64,000 nt of DNA from Malachius bipustulatus (taxonomy: Eukaryota > Arthropoda > Insecta > Coleoptera > Melyridae), in the NCBI GenBank assembly GCA_910589415.1, contig OU342638.1, forward strand, positions 39,777,579-39,841,578. The letters run 5' to 3'. The position numbers and the translations under genes are program-made. The notes below the pieces were generated by a model. It was not told the origin of the DNA. It was given only the letters and a program-made list of their open reading frames with translations, and ran no database searches. Positions 47,101 to 56,395 of this stretch are shown in pieces (position 1 is the first letter of the stretch; each line of letters starts with the position of its first letter).

Positions 47101-50100
47101 CCCATTGACCTTTATGGCAAAACGAGTCATTCAACATTTGTGGTATCTCGGGCTGGATTGGGATGAAGATCCACCAGCTGATGTTGTCGAAAAGTGGAAT
47201 CGATATAAGTCCACTCTTCATGTTTTATCCAAGTTGACAATCCCTAGGTGCTTGGTTCCCGAAGGATCTTTCGTGTCGTGTCAGCTGCACGCATTTTGTG
47301 ATGCGTCGACTGCAGGTTATGCGGGTGTGGTGTATTATCGTTTCGAGGACGCCGATGGCAATGTGCAGGTTCGTTTCGTTACTGCCAAGTCTCGTGTTGC
47401 TCCGCTCAAACCACTCTCCGTTCCACGGCTGGAATTGTGTGCCGCAGTCTTACTATCAGATCTCGTTTCGTTCGTCCTTGAACAAGGTCCTCAATCCATT
47501 GTTGTTGATAAGGTTTTCGCTTGGAGTGACTCTTCGGTCGCTCTATCCTGGATCAAGTCGTCTCCACATCGGTGGAAGACTTTTGTTTCGAATCGTGTCG
47601 TCCACATTCAGGATCGAATTCCTCCGGATTGTTGGAATCATGTACGTTCAGGTGACAACCCAGCGGACGTCGCGTCTCGGGGCTTGTTACCAGAGGAGTT
47701 AGTCGGGGCTTCCGCATGGTGGGCGGGGCCTGAATTCCTCAGATTGCCGCTGGAATCTTGGCCAGCACTCTTTCCCATTGCTCCCACTTCTGATGTTGAA
47801 CTGGAGAAAAGGAATATTGTTTTGTTCGCTACGATAGAGATTTCGGATGTCGATGTTTTGTTGAAAAGATTTTCTTCTTTGAGGAAAATTCAGGGTATTA
47901 TCGCTCGTTGTTTTCGTTTCACTAACAATTGTCGTGTTGTCAATAGGACCACTGTTGCATTGAGTGTCTCTGAGTTGCATGCTACTCTCATGCACATTGT
48001 TAGAATTGTTCAATCTTCGGTCTTCTCTTCGGAATTGGAGAAAATTCGCTCTGGTAAACCATGTGCCAAGTACTTGCAGTCATTGTCGCCCTTTATTGAT
48101 GATTTCGGTATTTTGCGAGTCGGGGGTCGACTGTTGCATTCGGGTTTAGCATTCGACGCTAAATATCCCGCATTGTTGCCAGGAAGGCATAGGTTGGTTG
48201 AACTTTTGATTGATCAGATACATCGAGGTAATTTGCACCCAGGAGTGAACACTACTCATTATCTCCTTCAACAAAATTTTTGGATCCTGTCTGCTCGTAG
48301 GGTCATTCGTAGTTATTTGTCGAAATGCAATCGTTGCTTTCGCACTCGTCCCCTCTCGTTGGAGCCTCCCATGGGGAATTTACCTGTCGCTCGTGTCTCC
48401 CAATTGAAGCCTTTTAGTTGTGTCGGGGTCGATTATGGGGGACCCTTTCCTATTGTCTTGTCGAGGTATAGGGGTGTCAAAACTTCTAAAGCCTATTTAT
48501 GTTTGTTCGTATGTTTCGCGACTCGCGCGATTCATCTCGAGATCGCTTCTGATTTGTCGTCAGAGACTTTCCTAGCAGCTCTAGGAAGAATTGTTTCTTT
48601 GCACCCTGATGCGGATGGTGTCGCCAGGGTTGCCTCGGTTCGTACGACCAAAGGTCTTTGTAAACGACCTCTGGTCAAACTTTCCCCGTTACCTAACCAG
48701 TAACGGACTCAGGGAATTTCGTCCCTGACTTGTCGTTTCGTTTCGTTTCGTTTTTGTTATTGTCGTTAGTTTCGTTTTCGTTAGTTTCGCTTTTGGTTCA
48801 ATTTTCTGATAGCGGAAAATTCCTCCGGTAATTTTGGTGGGCGGTATGTTACGTCCTTGGTGAATAATCGATTCGTATTCTCTAAGACACCACCGTTTCC
48901 TACCCCTTCCTATCCCTTTACACATCGGGACGAAGGAAGGACACCTGACCGGACAGGACCACACGAAGAGTCGAGGTTTAACATCGAGAGAGGAGAGAGC
49001 TCGACCAAGAGTGCCGTTCGTACCAGACTCGTCGATGCTGGTGTTACGAGAACGGGATACCTAGTTCTTTAATTAAATAAGGAAGCGGTATAAAGTAGTG
49101 GAACAATCGTGGGTACCTACATAGTGGAGCAAGTGAACAATAATAATAGTTACAACATCTCGCAAATTAAAACAAGTGCCCCTTTAGTCGGACAAGACAC
49201 AAGGTCAGTAATTTCGATAATTATTAATTAATTGTGTTCCTGTCAATCATTGGCAATTATAGCCTGGTCCTTCCCTAAATTTCGATCCTGTCATCCGTGG
49301 CGATTTGTCATTACCATCGCGGCATCGAGCCGCATTAATTTAGCCCCTTTCAGGATCGAATCGCGTCGTTAATATTTTTAGGCTCTTTGACGCGGAGTTA
49401 ACATTTCGTAAACTCAAATCGCAGAGTCCAAGAAAAGAGGAGAGTCACTATCGGCCTTCCTGGCCTCACTCCTTGGTACATTTAGCCATTGTTCATGATT
49501 CCAAGAAAAACAAATTTCTGCTTGGACGAAGTCGGTTACATATCAACCAGCTCGTATATCCCCCCGGTGCCACTCACCTGGACATTGCGTAAGGTGTTTG
49601 CACTCGCCTGCTCATTCATCCGATATATTATTGTTATGATACCGTTCCCATTATTACAGAACCGATACTTTAATTGTTCAAATAAAAGTATGATAAAAGA
49701 AAAAAAGTTATTATCCGGGCCTTGGTCTTGGTATCAAATTAACGCGTGTTAGTTTGTTATTGCGTTATTGGAATTAGAATTATTAGATTTAGAATCGCCG
49801 GCGGTCAGCAGACAAAGCGGAACAGACTTTGGGTGTGGGACGTGGGACGTGTAACATATTAGATTAGACCCTACCCGTGAGAAATTAATTACCATTAAAG
49901 TCACGGTCACACGTGAACTTGAGCTCGATTAGTGAATTAGCTCAGGGTTCCCGGGGTTCAGGGTGCGACCTTACGTCCCTCGTTCGTTTTATTTTATACG
50001 ACGCAATTATTTGTCGATTATCCATTACACCCTGGCCTGATGACTGTATACCTGCTCATACCTATAATACTGATGCAAACAAACAGTATTTAGTGGTTTA

Positions 50101-53100
50101 GTGTGATTAGATCATCAATACCAGGGGCTTGCTTAATAGAACCAGAACCAGTTCTTCTGTGAGGTATTTTTTTTGTTACTCATCGTTACCAGATCATCAC
50201 CTGGTTAACGATGAATCATTTAATTGATTCCTGCCTGAGTACGTAAATATAATTGTTACCTCATCCGGTGTCATCGTTTGGATTTAGATGCTCTCCAAGT
50301 TTAATGGATTCGCCCCATAAGCGCACCTGCGAGTTAATTGTTTAATTTAATTTCCCGTGTATCTCTTGATTTAGTTGACGTAGGTAACTAGACGACGTGG
50401 TTACTGCTTGTCAAGTAAAACTAAATCGTACAAATAAAAGGTAACATAATCCTGCAATTAGAGATAGAGATAGCGATAAGAAGCAACAAGTGTTGTTTTG
50501 TAATCATGTCCGTGTCCATAATAAATAATAAACATATGAAATGCGGGACGTGAACTCGAACTCGCTATATCGCTATCGCCAACAACCAACAAGACAAAAG
50601 ACAAGAACCAAGAACCAAGAACGACACGCTAATAACAATAACGCTATGATGAATCATGACTTTTTGTTATTTTTTACGCCAGGCTGATGTTTAATTTATG
50701 GGAGTCGGTTTTTAGGTTGCCGTTTGTCGTACCTATAAAAGGGGAAGTGAAATTTAATGAAACGCCAGTCTAATTCGCTCAATTTACAAGTAAATATTTG
50801 CGTTCCTATAGCGCTGCCGCTGCTCCTATTCTCACGCTTTAATGACGTTTTTTAATTCGATCCACAATAACCAGACATTATTTAATTAGTTTTACCAATT
50901 TACTAATAATAAGTAATTAAACTTTCTCTCTTTAATTATTGTACTCGCTGCAATTATTATATTTAAACTTGAATCTTTTTGAAGCAATTTTACAACAACA
51001 ACAATAATAATGTCTTCTTGTGAAATTTCAGTATTTCAGCTCTATCGGTGTAAGGATATTATTATGTTATGACTCAAAAAAAGAAGAAGATTACGTAAGA
51101 TCGACCGGAATTTGGTGGCTCGTCGTAAAAGTGGGCGTTGTATATAAAATCCGCAAACCTTTGCGACCAGTTTTACCAAACTCGAAACGAAACCGGTTAC
51201 ATCAACGGGGTCAGTTGTTTTATTATGGTATCCCTGTTGTTTTATAGTTTTATTATGGTATCCAGTCCATCCCACGCTGTATGAATCACGTCCATTCTGC
51301 ATTATTATTTCAGTTTGAAATCGATAAAATAGATAAAATACCCTCGAGTATTGATAATAATTTAATTCCAAGTCGAGATAAACTTTGATTCTTATCAGCA
51401 AGTGCCTGGTGATCATCAACGAAAAGATCGATATGAGAATAAATGGCATTCTGATGACGTCACGATTAGACAACCGGCCATCCAGTCTACCCTTTATAAT
51501 AACATCCGTATGCAGTCATAGTTTAAATGTCACTAGTCACTACAACACGTCCTTGAACGGAAGTCGCTTGATTAACGATTGGAATATTAACGAACGAGGA
51601 CTCGTAATGATAATAATCAATCGTATAATATTCTCGACGGCATGCAGTAGAATAAATAATAAATGAATAATTCTATGGCGTTATTGGCAGTTTCTATGAT
51701 AATTGGATAATTAGATCATCCAATGTTAAGTCAGGATGATTTAGGATGTCATATGTCATTTTATGATGACAATCGTCTCGCTTTAAGTGTCAAATCGTTC
51801 AAATCCAAATCCACAGAGTAGCTAACAAAAAAGACCCCTCAAATTAAATAAAATGCAATAAAATCGAGCATATTAAATAATTATAAATAAATATTCTTAT
51901 TACAATAATTATTATATTCGCACATTGACCTAGATAAAACCACATTATTGTCTTTTTAATGCTGCTGCTGCTGCTGGTGAAATCGTTGTTGCATTTATGC
52001 AAACTATTGCTCTATCCGTCTTATTATTGCAGGATAACAATGGCGGAAGTGTCCGGGAATCACAGCGCATTATTGTGTTTTTTGTTCCACTTGTGCAACA
52101 AAACAATCGACTTGCATGTTTCCCATTTTTTCCGTTTTTCTTTTTTTCCATTCAAAATATTCATAGAAAGTCGCTTACCACGATGTGTTGGCGATCAAAA
52201 TAAAAGACAATAATAAGAAGCCCGCCCGTAAAAAATCAATTAGCAACATCAATTAAAGTAAGGAAACCTTGGTCGTAAGAAACAAAAGATGGCACTGAGC
52301 GCAGTAGTGTAATAAGTCGATTTAAAGGCAGGAAGTGGCTCTATGCTTACTTAAAGTTAATGCGGCGCGCGCTTTCTATTAATTAAATTTCTTAATTAAT
52401 AGTCGCAGATCTCTTATTCAAAATCGATGAGATTTTTTTAAAGGCCACTCCGATTATCCCTACTCTTTCCCCCCTCATCTGAATATTTGATCTGAAATTT
52501 AATAATTTTTCCCGCAGGAAGTGGAGCAAGAGAGACACCTCCTCCGACGCCGCCTGGCCAACAAGGAATCGGAACTGGAAGCGCGCATCGTGGAGCTTCA
52601 GAACGACGTGGTGGAGCTCCAGGAGCGCCTGCAGGGCAAGGAGACGCAACTGAAACAGTTGGAACGAGACAAGGGGGCCCTGGTGGGGGATCTGAGGGCG
52701 CAGAATCACCGACTGACCGAGCAGCTGAAAACCGCGACCGCGCTAGAGGGGCAGCTACGGCAGCAGCTGGAAGGGTTGAGGGAGCAGTTCCAGATGGGTC
52801 GGTTCTTATTCTTTTTCCCGTCTAAAACGCTCGTGCGCTGATCTCGTTCCTCGTTTTTCAGGTAAAAGCAGTCTGGCGGAACACATGTCCAGCGTGGATT
52901 CCCTGAAAGACGAACTGGACATCGTCGAAGAGAAGAACCGGGAACTGGAGAGGCGGCTACAAGTGACCGCGATGGAACGAGAGAGTCTGGCTGCCGCCCT
53001 GGAGGAGGCCTCCGATAAAGTGTTGATGCTGGAGAGGCAGATCAGGGAACAGGACCTGAGGATGCAGCATCAGGCCATGACGTACCCTTCGTTGCCGCAG

Positions 53101-54149
53101 GAGAAGCTCTCCATCGAGGATAAAATGGCCGGTAAGGCACCGGCGTGTGTAAGGCTTTTCCTCATCGCATAACCAATTTATGTCCGTCCTGTGTTTATTA
53201 ATTAACCCTCCCGTTACCTTTAATAATGAATAATAACTAGAGCATGCTCCATCCTGTCGCTAACTCCTTGTACTAACCGCTCGCAGCGATGGCAAGCAAA
53301 GGTGACCCCCCGCTCTCGCTGCACGCAGAACTGGACCTGCAGACCGACGGGGCGCTCTTGGCGCAGGAGTGCATGTCCGCCTACCGGCAGCTGCGCTCCC
53401 TCGTGACCCAGCTGCGGGCGCATGGCCGCGGCGAGGAGGACAGCGGCCTGCACAGCGACTGCTCGACGACCAGCCTGCCGGGCGAGGAGCGCGAGACGCC
53501 AACCGGGGCCGCTTTCACGGCCGGCCTGCTCGGCGAGGCCGCCCAGGAGCTGGTCGGGCTGGTGCTCGACACGGACGCCGTGCGTCTCCTGGAGCGCCTC
53601 GACCAGGCCAGACGGGAGGTGGCGGAGCGGGACCAGGAGATCGCCGCCCGGGGACACGGGCTCGCCGAGATGCAGGCCAGGTGCGGGGAGCTGGAGGTGA
53701 GGCTGGCCGCGGCGGAGGAGGAGAGAGACAGGGCGAGGGACGACGCCTCGCACTCGTCCCTCGCGAGGGACGAGGCCGTCCTGAAGGCCAGAGACGAGAG
53801 GGACAAGGCGATGGAGAGGAGAACGAAAGCGGAAGTCGAGCTGGCGAGGGCGAGGGTCGAGCTGATGCAGTCCAACAGTCAGCTGCTCGAGGCGATCCAG
53901 CAGAAGGTCGAGTTGAGTCAGCAACTCGATCAGTGGCAGGTGAGTCGCTTCGTTTGTGTTCCTATATGGTTACTTAGTTTATTGAGAGCGTTTTCTGTTG
54001 ATCAGATCGACATGCAAGAATTGATAGACGAGCAGCTGAGGAGCAAGCTGAGCCAACACGAAGTGAAATCGAGGAGTTCCACCGGGACCCCCGTGGTTCC
54101 CCTGCCGGCCCCCAGACACCGCAGGTTGCTCAAGTTCTTCCAGCGATAG
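32135..54149 (+). CDS. BicDR: BICD family-like dynein cargo adaptor (BicDR/BICDL)
   Basis: Coiled-coil adaptor linking dynein-dynactin to Rab-positive vesicles. Exons 32135-32344, 52518-52797, 52862-53131, 53287-53939 and 54006-54149 join in phase to 518 residues. Exon 1 carries the CC1-box motif that binds dynein light intermediate chain ([15 protein letters not shown], residues 40-54). Exons 2-3 are continuous heptads ([20 protein letters not shown]), as in BICDR proteins. Exon 4 has a Ser/Gly-rich linker followed by a second coiled coil, and exon 5 a short basic tail ([13 protein letters not shown]). The ATG at 32135 was chosen as the first in-frame one; a second in-frame ATG lies 12 codons on. 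Intron 1 is 20,173 bp and holds another gene and at least three nested or large transposons; the other introns are 64-155 bp. AATAAA occurs near 54355. Confidence 0.92.
32345..35928. other. Intron 1 of the BICD-related gene, proximal part
   Basis: No supported exon. ORFs here (for example 32680-32958 and 33346-33615) are low-complexity, with GGTGCTGGT-type runs, and show no domain. A/T-rich, with a short TTAATTAATTAATGAATTAATTAATTA-type palindromic tract near 35180. Confidence 0.55.
35929..37475 (-). CDS. Unrecognised basic protein, 270 residues, nested in the BicDR intron
   Basis: Two exons on the minus strand, 37475-37238 and 36503-35929, join in phase (G plus CT gives Ala). The donor is ATAG/GTTCGT, a donor type seen in other genes of this window. 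I do not recognise the family. Exon 1 is very basic and proline-rich ([33 protein letters not shown]). Exon 2 contains a Cys-containing segment ([20 protein letters not shown]), then a charged helical region ([20 protein letters not shown], later [16 protein letters not shown]) and a lysine-rich tail. Codon GC content is far above the surrounding intron, which supports a real gene. The 734-bp intron holds a MITE (37050-37169). It is encoded on the strand opposite to its host gene. Confidence 0.8.
37050..37169. mobile_element. 120-bp MITE with ~28-bp inverted ends
   Basis: The left end GGCGGCCATTTTTCAAGAGGGCAAATT and the right end, read in reverse complement as GGCGGCCATTTGTTAAGAGGG then CAAAATT, form near-perfect terminal inverted repeats around about 65 bp of spacer. 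A diverged relative lies at 11745-11893. It sits inside the intron of the gene at 35929-37475. Confidence 0.75.
38687..38978 (+). pseudogene. MADF-domain protein of the Harbinger element, truncated
   Basis: ATG at 38687 opens a MADF domain: [19 protein letters not shown], then basic helices with [16 protein letters not shown] and SKRSG. In Harbinger elements such proteins import the transposase and bind the ends. The frame runs into the palindromic insertion at 38976, so the last strand of the domain and the rest of the protein are lost. Confidence 0.85.
38976..39568. mobile_element. 593-bp near-perfect palindrome (foldback MITE)
   Basis: Two arms of about 265 bp, inverted with roughly four substitutions and one short indel as read by eye, around a loop of about 70 bp. 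Ends read ACAGGGTGTACCAGCTCG and are bordered by TATATA, so a TA-type target site is likely. The RNA would fold into a long hairpin. No coding potential. It joins the broken MADF gene to the broken transposase. Confidence 0.93.
39573..40217 (-). pseudogene. HARBI1-like transposase fragment, with stops and a MITE insertion
   Basis: Read on minus from the ATG at 40217, the frame has Harbinger transposase features: a [14 protein letters not shown] segment, then [19 protein letters not shown] and the [12 protein letters not shown] motif. After the MITE at 39625-39863 it continues with a [12 protein letters not shown] segment. Two in-frame stops (after LLKRS and after EKQNTI), the MITE and the loss of the catalytic DDE part at the palindrome make it a pseudogene. 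Confidence 0.85.
39625..39863. mobile_element. 239-bp MITE with TAA target duplication
   Basis: Ends GGGTCAGTTGCACAAACG and, in reverse complement, GGTCCGGTTGCACAAACA form inverted repeats that stay similar for about 50 bp (through CAGATAATTACTGATTTTAA). Direct TAA copies at 39622-39624 and 39864-39866 indicate PIF/Harbinger-type mobilisation. It splits the transposase codons for YEDL. Confidence 0.88.
41443..42729. other. Intronic sequence between the hAT and BEL/Pao elements
   Basis: No supported exon. It contains an imperfect hairpin at 41899-41951 (ATTACCGACA and TGTCGGTAAT arms) whose sequence resembles the ends of the element at 55029-55968. The BEL target duplication TTTCG is at 42725-42729. 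Confidence 0.55.
42730..43286 (+). repeat. 5' LTR of BEL/Pao element
   Basis: 557 bp, starting TGTTACGTCC and ending GTTAACA. The short ORF seen within it recurs in the 3' LTR and is not a gene. Confidence 0.95.
43575..43990 (+). repeat. Two diverged ~200-bp direct repeats in the BEL leader
   Basis: Copy 1 is about 43575-43770 and copy 2 about 43787-43990. Both contain ATATTGATTTT, TATTCACGGTATAC, GGGTACACTCGGTATCT, CACTTGGTTAGGTACTTATTTTT, and end in a pyrimidine-rich stretch with TTTTTACAGGT followed by AATAACCCTT. The repeated TTTACAG looks like a splice acceptor ahead of the gag-pol ATG. Confidence 0.8.
44030..48703 (+). CDS. BEL/Pao gag-pol polyprotein, truncated integrase
   Basis: Single 1,557-codon ORF from ATG 44030. 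Order: gag with a DUF1759-like core ([16 protein letters not shown]), zinc knuckles from about residue 361 ([13 protein letters not shown], then [14 protein letters not shown]), aspartic protease DSGSQSSFI near 494, reverse transcriptase with YVDD at 913-916, RNase H, and integrase zinc-binding region from about 1403 followed by the first core aspartate in VDYGGPF (about 1468). After about residue 1524 (LAALGRIVS) the sequence jumps to the C-terminal BEL tail ([13 protein letters not shown]). The second Asp and the Glu of the integrase core are absent. The deletion keeps the frame, so gag, protease and RT remain open but integration in cis should fail. Confidence 0.93.
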   Translation: MSNTLVGANASVSKFLTRLNSILTVVSAPIDEKSRFIVLAACDSASDLYNQVQEVDRNILITVESADKSALVVDVSSEIWKSYSGLLIEVDSVYFQIRAVQLSLESTQDTVVKSRHGSSESLNSRQSGAPALPPSASSHVKLPRIGIPTFDGSLRMWSVYYDLFRTLIHSNDSLAPIEKFQYLVSTLSKEPLTLVKHLPLTDDNYVIAFDTLVQRYQNERVLATCYWQAICNAPKITDSDSSQSLRELLNTFSENITALGQVSGVSLWDFTLFNWLLQKLDNATRKRFELQFASEEFPSYQDLHKFLSSQCRALESSLGNDLSPSAVVGKRSSVKSGGKVESRNSHAFLSTSSASSSKQSCFHCNGEHPISNCRSFLKLDPRKRFEAVKAARLCLNCFGPSHLVKQCPSSHSCKECAGRHHSLLHFVKLSNSDGAASHRVEPPPVASTVAMSSLPSFQDVRSRSRSNTTVLLATACIEVQDKWGNYQVVRSLIDSGSQSSFITDRCRKRLGLHLNRSSTPISCLGHVTLGSAQGSSDCIIRPVGVPSPTFKVSTLVLPNICGKLPSVDISPSKALDNLKLADPNWYTPGSVDVLLGADIFPNIVHGGYLSGSDNCPAAMNTTFGWVLLGTISSKVAGEVQACFASVDSTLEETLKAFWRVEEVPSVEVCSNEEQEAESLFVESHYREESGRFGVLLPFKDSKELPIFNDSLNVADRRLLALERRLSRLPHIRDMYVEFMKDYLEAGHMSLVPLESESANSYYIPHHCVFKDPGVSMSSDVSSLAPVSSKIRVVFDASAKASNNLSLNDTLLIGPKLQNDITSVLLRFRENKFVFTCDIRQMYRQILVGDSHRQYQLIRWRFSEKDPIRSYKLNTVTYGVSSSPYLAIRCLLQLAQENSEKFPLASKAIRLGLYVDDFAIGANQIEETLELRNQLISLLQLGQFELRKWSANNPQLLQDLPVEHCQQQSSNFDSESDFSVKILGLQWQSATDSFSFMVKSIDSPCTKRSILSEVAKIYDPLGFLCPLTFMAKRVIQHLWYLGLDWDEDPPADVVEKWNRYKSTLHVLSKLTIPRCLVPEGSFVSCQLHAFCDASTAGYAGVVYYRFEDADGNVQVRFVTAKSRVAPLKPLSVPRLELCAAVLLSDLVSFVLEQGPQSIVVDKVFAWSDSSVALSWIKSSPHRWKTFVSNRVVHIQDRIPPDCWNHVRSGDNPADVASRGLLPEELVGASAWWAGPEFLRLPLESWPALFPIAPTSDVELEKRNIVLFATIEISDVDVLLKRFSSLRKIQGIIARCFRFTNNCRVVNRTTVALSVSELHATLMHIVRIVQSSVFSSELEKIRSGKPCAKYLQSLSPFIDDFGILRVGGRLLHSGLAFDAKYPALLPGRHRLVELLIDQIHRGNLHPGVNTTHYLLQQNFWILSARRVIRSYLSKCNRCFRTRPLSLEPPMGNLPVARVSQLKPFSCVGVDYGGPFPIVLSRYRGVKTSKAYLCLFVCFATRAIHLEIASDLSSETFLAALGRIVSLHPDADGVARVASVRTTKGLCKRPLVKLSPLPNQ
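48847..49403 (+). repeat. 3' LTR of BEL/Pao element
   Basis: 557 bp, the same as the 5' LTR as read. It is preceded by a G-rich polypurine-like tract ending GGTGGGCGGTA. Confidence 0.95.
49409..52517. other. Distal part of BicDR intron 1
   Basis: A/T-rich intronic sequence up to the acceptor CCCGCAG at 52511-52517. Short ORFs lack domains and splice support. I see no repeat of note. Confidence 0.55.
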
Positions 54150-55028
54150 CGGTCGTGCCGCTGGAGGGATCGCAGACTAAAGGGGGCCCTCCCGTTCCGG
54201 GGACTCTATAGCTAGCTTAATTTAAGTTAATTTATTGAAAATGTTCTTTGATCTTTGTATTATTTTCCCCAGTGTTTGTTTTTAACTGAGACTTTTTTGT
54301 GTTTTTAATTATGTGCATTTATTCTTGTGTTTTAAGTATTATTTTTTTTTACTTAAATAAAAATCTAACAATCTGTGATCGTTAACCACTTGAGAGGGTG
54401 GAATAAGTAATATTAGGGTAGTTTTTTATTAAAAAAAATCAAGATATGAATCACAATGTTTACTGTTAAGGTTACCACGAATTTAAAAATGTTTAATAAC
54501 TAGTACCGGAATTGCCTTAGAAAACGTGTGTTTGTAATGTAATAATGAGAATATTAATCCGTCCAGAATTTATAAATAAATTAACTGTTGTTACCTTACT
54601 GAAAAAATCGTTGTTTTATTCATAATAATTTATAAAACTCCCTATAGCCTTATATCACAACACATTAATTAACTTTCTAATATTATTGATACTATTGATT
54701 TCCTATGGCATGGCAGTAGCAACATACAAAAGACAATTTTTCACTATTATTCATAGCTGTGTAGATGGGACTATTAGAAAGAAACAACATATATAGTGCT
54801 ATGAAAAACACTGATGCTGGAATATTATAATTTCAGAGAAACCTATAAATCTTTACAAAATCAAAATATTGAAAACAAGTCAATAAATGACGTCACACAT
54901 TGTGTTTGTACAAATAATCTGAGCGCGCCAATTGATGTGACATAGTAACAATCAACGTCAAATGTCAGTATCGATATGAAATCCATAGAGATAAACAAAG
55001 AGAGGGTTTATTGCAAATTAAGTGGTTA
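54150..55028. other. 3' UTR and intergenic region
   Basis: Begins with the 3' UTR of the BICD-related gene (AATAAA near 54355). The rest is A/T-rich and without a supported gene. It ends with the TA that flanks the next element. Confidence 0.6.
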
Positions 55029-55490
55029 GGGTACCTGCATTACCGACACGGACGCTTACTAGGATAGCGCATTCACTCGATGACGTTTACTTGACGCGGA
55101 GATGTTTGAACAGCTGGATGTCATATTTTTGATGCACTTGGTCACAGTAAGAGCGTAGGTATTAAATAGGAAAAAGCAAAGTTTAAAAAATGAAACAAAT
55201 CAATAACAGCTAGAGAAATCAGGAAACGCTCTTTCAGTGAGTATTAAAAACAAATTACGGATCTAGGGTTTAAGAATTTGCAGACTTTAGTATTTGGTAT
55301 AATTTATATATTAATTCGATATCTAGTGCAGTTACTGAAAAAAAAAACGGTTTTGATAGACACACGGACGACATAATTAATAGTGATCTAAGTACTTTTA
55401 AAGACCCATAAAAAACCCTCCCATATACTATAATATACTGCTGATCCTGAAAAATAAGATTCATCAAAGTGTAATAAAACCAACCTGCCA

Positions 55491-55522
<32 letters not shown>

Positions 55523-55968
55523 GTCTTTATTGCCCAACAGGTAGATACCCAATTACAGGACAACCAAACAGAATTATACAATTGCAGTACCAATCCAATT
55601 AATGTTCATGTAATAACCCAAAATGTTCAGGTAGGTATACGAAAATTCTGAGCCCTGTATATTTTCTACAATCATATTGCCTGCTGACTTTAATAAGTTT
55701 AAAATATTAAAAAAATTACTTTTAGGCTACGCGAGCAAGTAGAAAGCCCTCTTTTTATTGTTAAATTAAAACGTCCTCTAATCTCTAACGCAGCAAAAGT
55801 TTACCATTTTTAGAAAATACACGCTGACTTAATAATAAAATTTTGTGAATTTTTGTTGTACGTTCATGGAAAATCTGACGTTTATGAAGTTTAATTTGAC
55901 ATTCAACTATTTGTGAGAATAACAATGCGGTACCCTAGTAAGCGTCAGTGTCGATAATGCAGGTTCCC
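55029..55968. mobile_element. 940-bp element with ~37-bp inverted ends and TA target site
   Basis: The left end GGGTACCTGCATTACCGACA and the right end (in reverse complement GGGAACCTGCATTATCGACA) continue as inverted repeats through GACGCTTACTAGG. TA flanks both sides (55027-55028, 55969-55970), as in Tc1/mariner-type elements. The interior has an (AAT)n tract and no transposase ORF, so it is non-autonomous. Confidence 0.8.
55491..55522. repeat. (AAT)n microsatellite
   Basis: About ten perfect AAT units inside the TIR element, followed by AAGTCTTTATTGCC. This may be the tail of a small retroposed fragment. Confidence 0.85.
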
Positions 55969-56395
55969 TACAATTGGCATCAATACAGTGCCATCCTCCA
56001 ACCTGGTAGGAACTATAACCACCATTCGGCAAATTTCTATAAAGCCGGCCACTCACGGTACTGCGGCGCAGTACAATTTGGTTGGATTCGACAAGATCGT
56101 ACGATATTTGATAGTGTGTGTCTACGACCGACGAAGTCGGACCGAGTTGGATCGGCTCGTCTTGCAGTTAAAACTTTTTAACTGCAGCAGTAGATGATTC
56201 GGTTTTGGTCAGCGAAGACGAACGTATCGTGATCGTGAAATTCAGACTAAATTCGGGTTAAACAAATCAAAAATCAAAGGCTAGCAGATTTGACCATAGA
56301 AATAAAGTGAACCTGTGTAGGTACTAACATTTTGTTTCTCTAATAAGCTGTATAAATCCTAATTCGTGCATGGTAAGTCCTTTTAAATCCTTTTA

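Larger units (their letters stand above)
42730..49403 (+). mobile_element. BEL/Pao LTR retrotransposon, young but integrase-deleted
   Basis: A 6,674-bp element with LTRs at 42730-43286 and 48847-49403, flanked by the 5-bp duplication TTTCG (42725-42729 and 49404-49408). It carries one gag-pol ORF (44030-48703) of BEL/Pao domain order. The two LTRs have the same length and I see no differences between them, which points to recent insertion. It lies in the sense orientation in intron 1 of the BICD-related gene. Confidence 0.95.
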
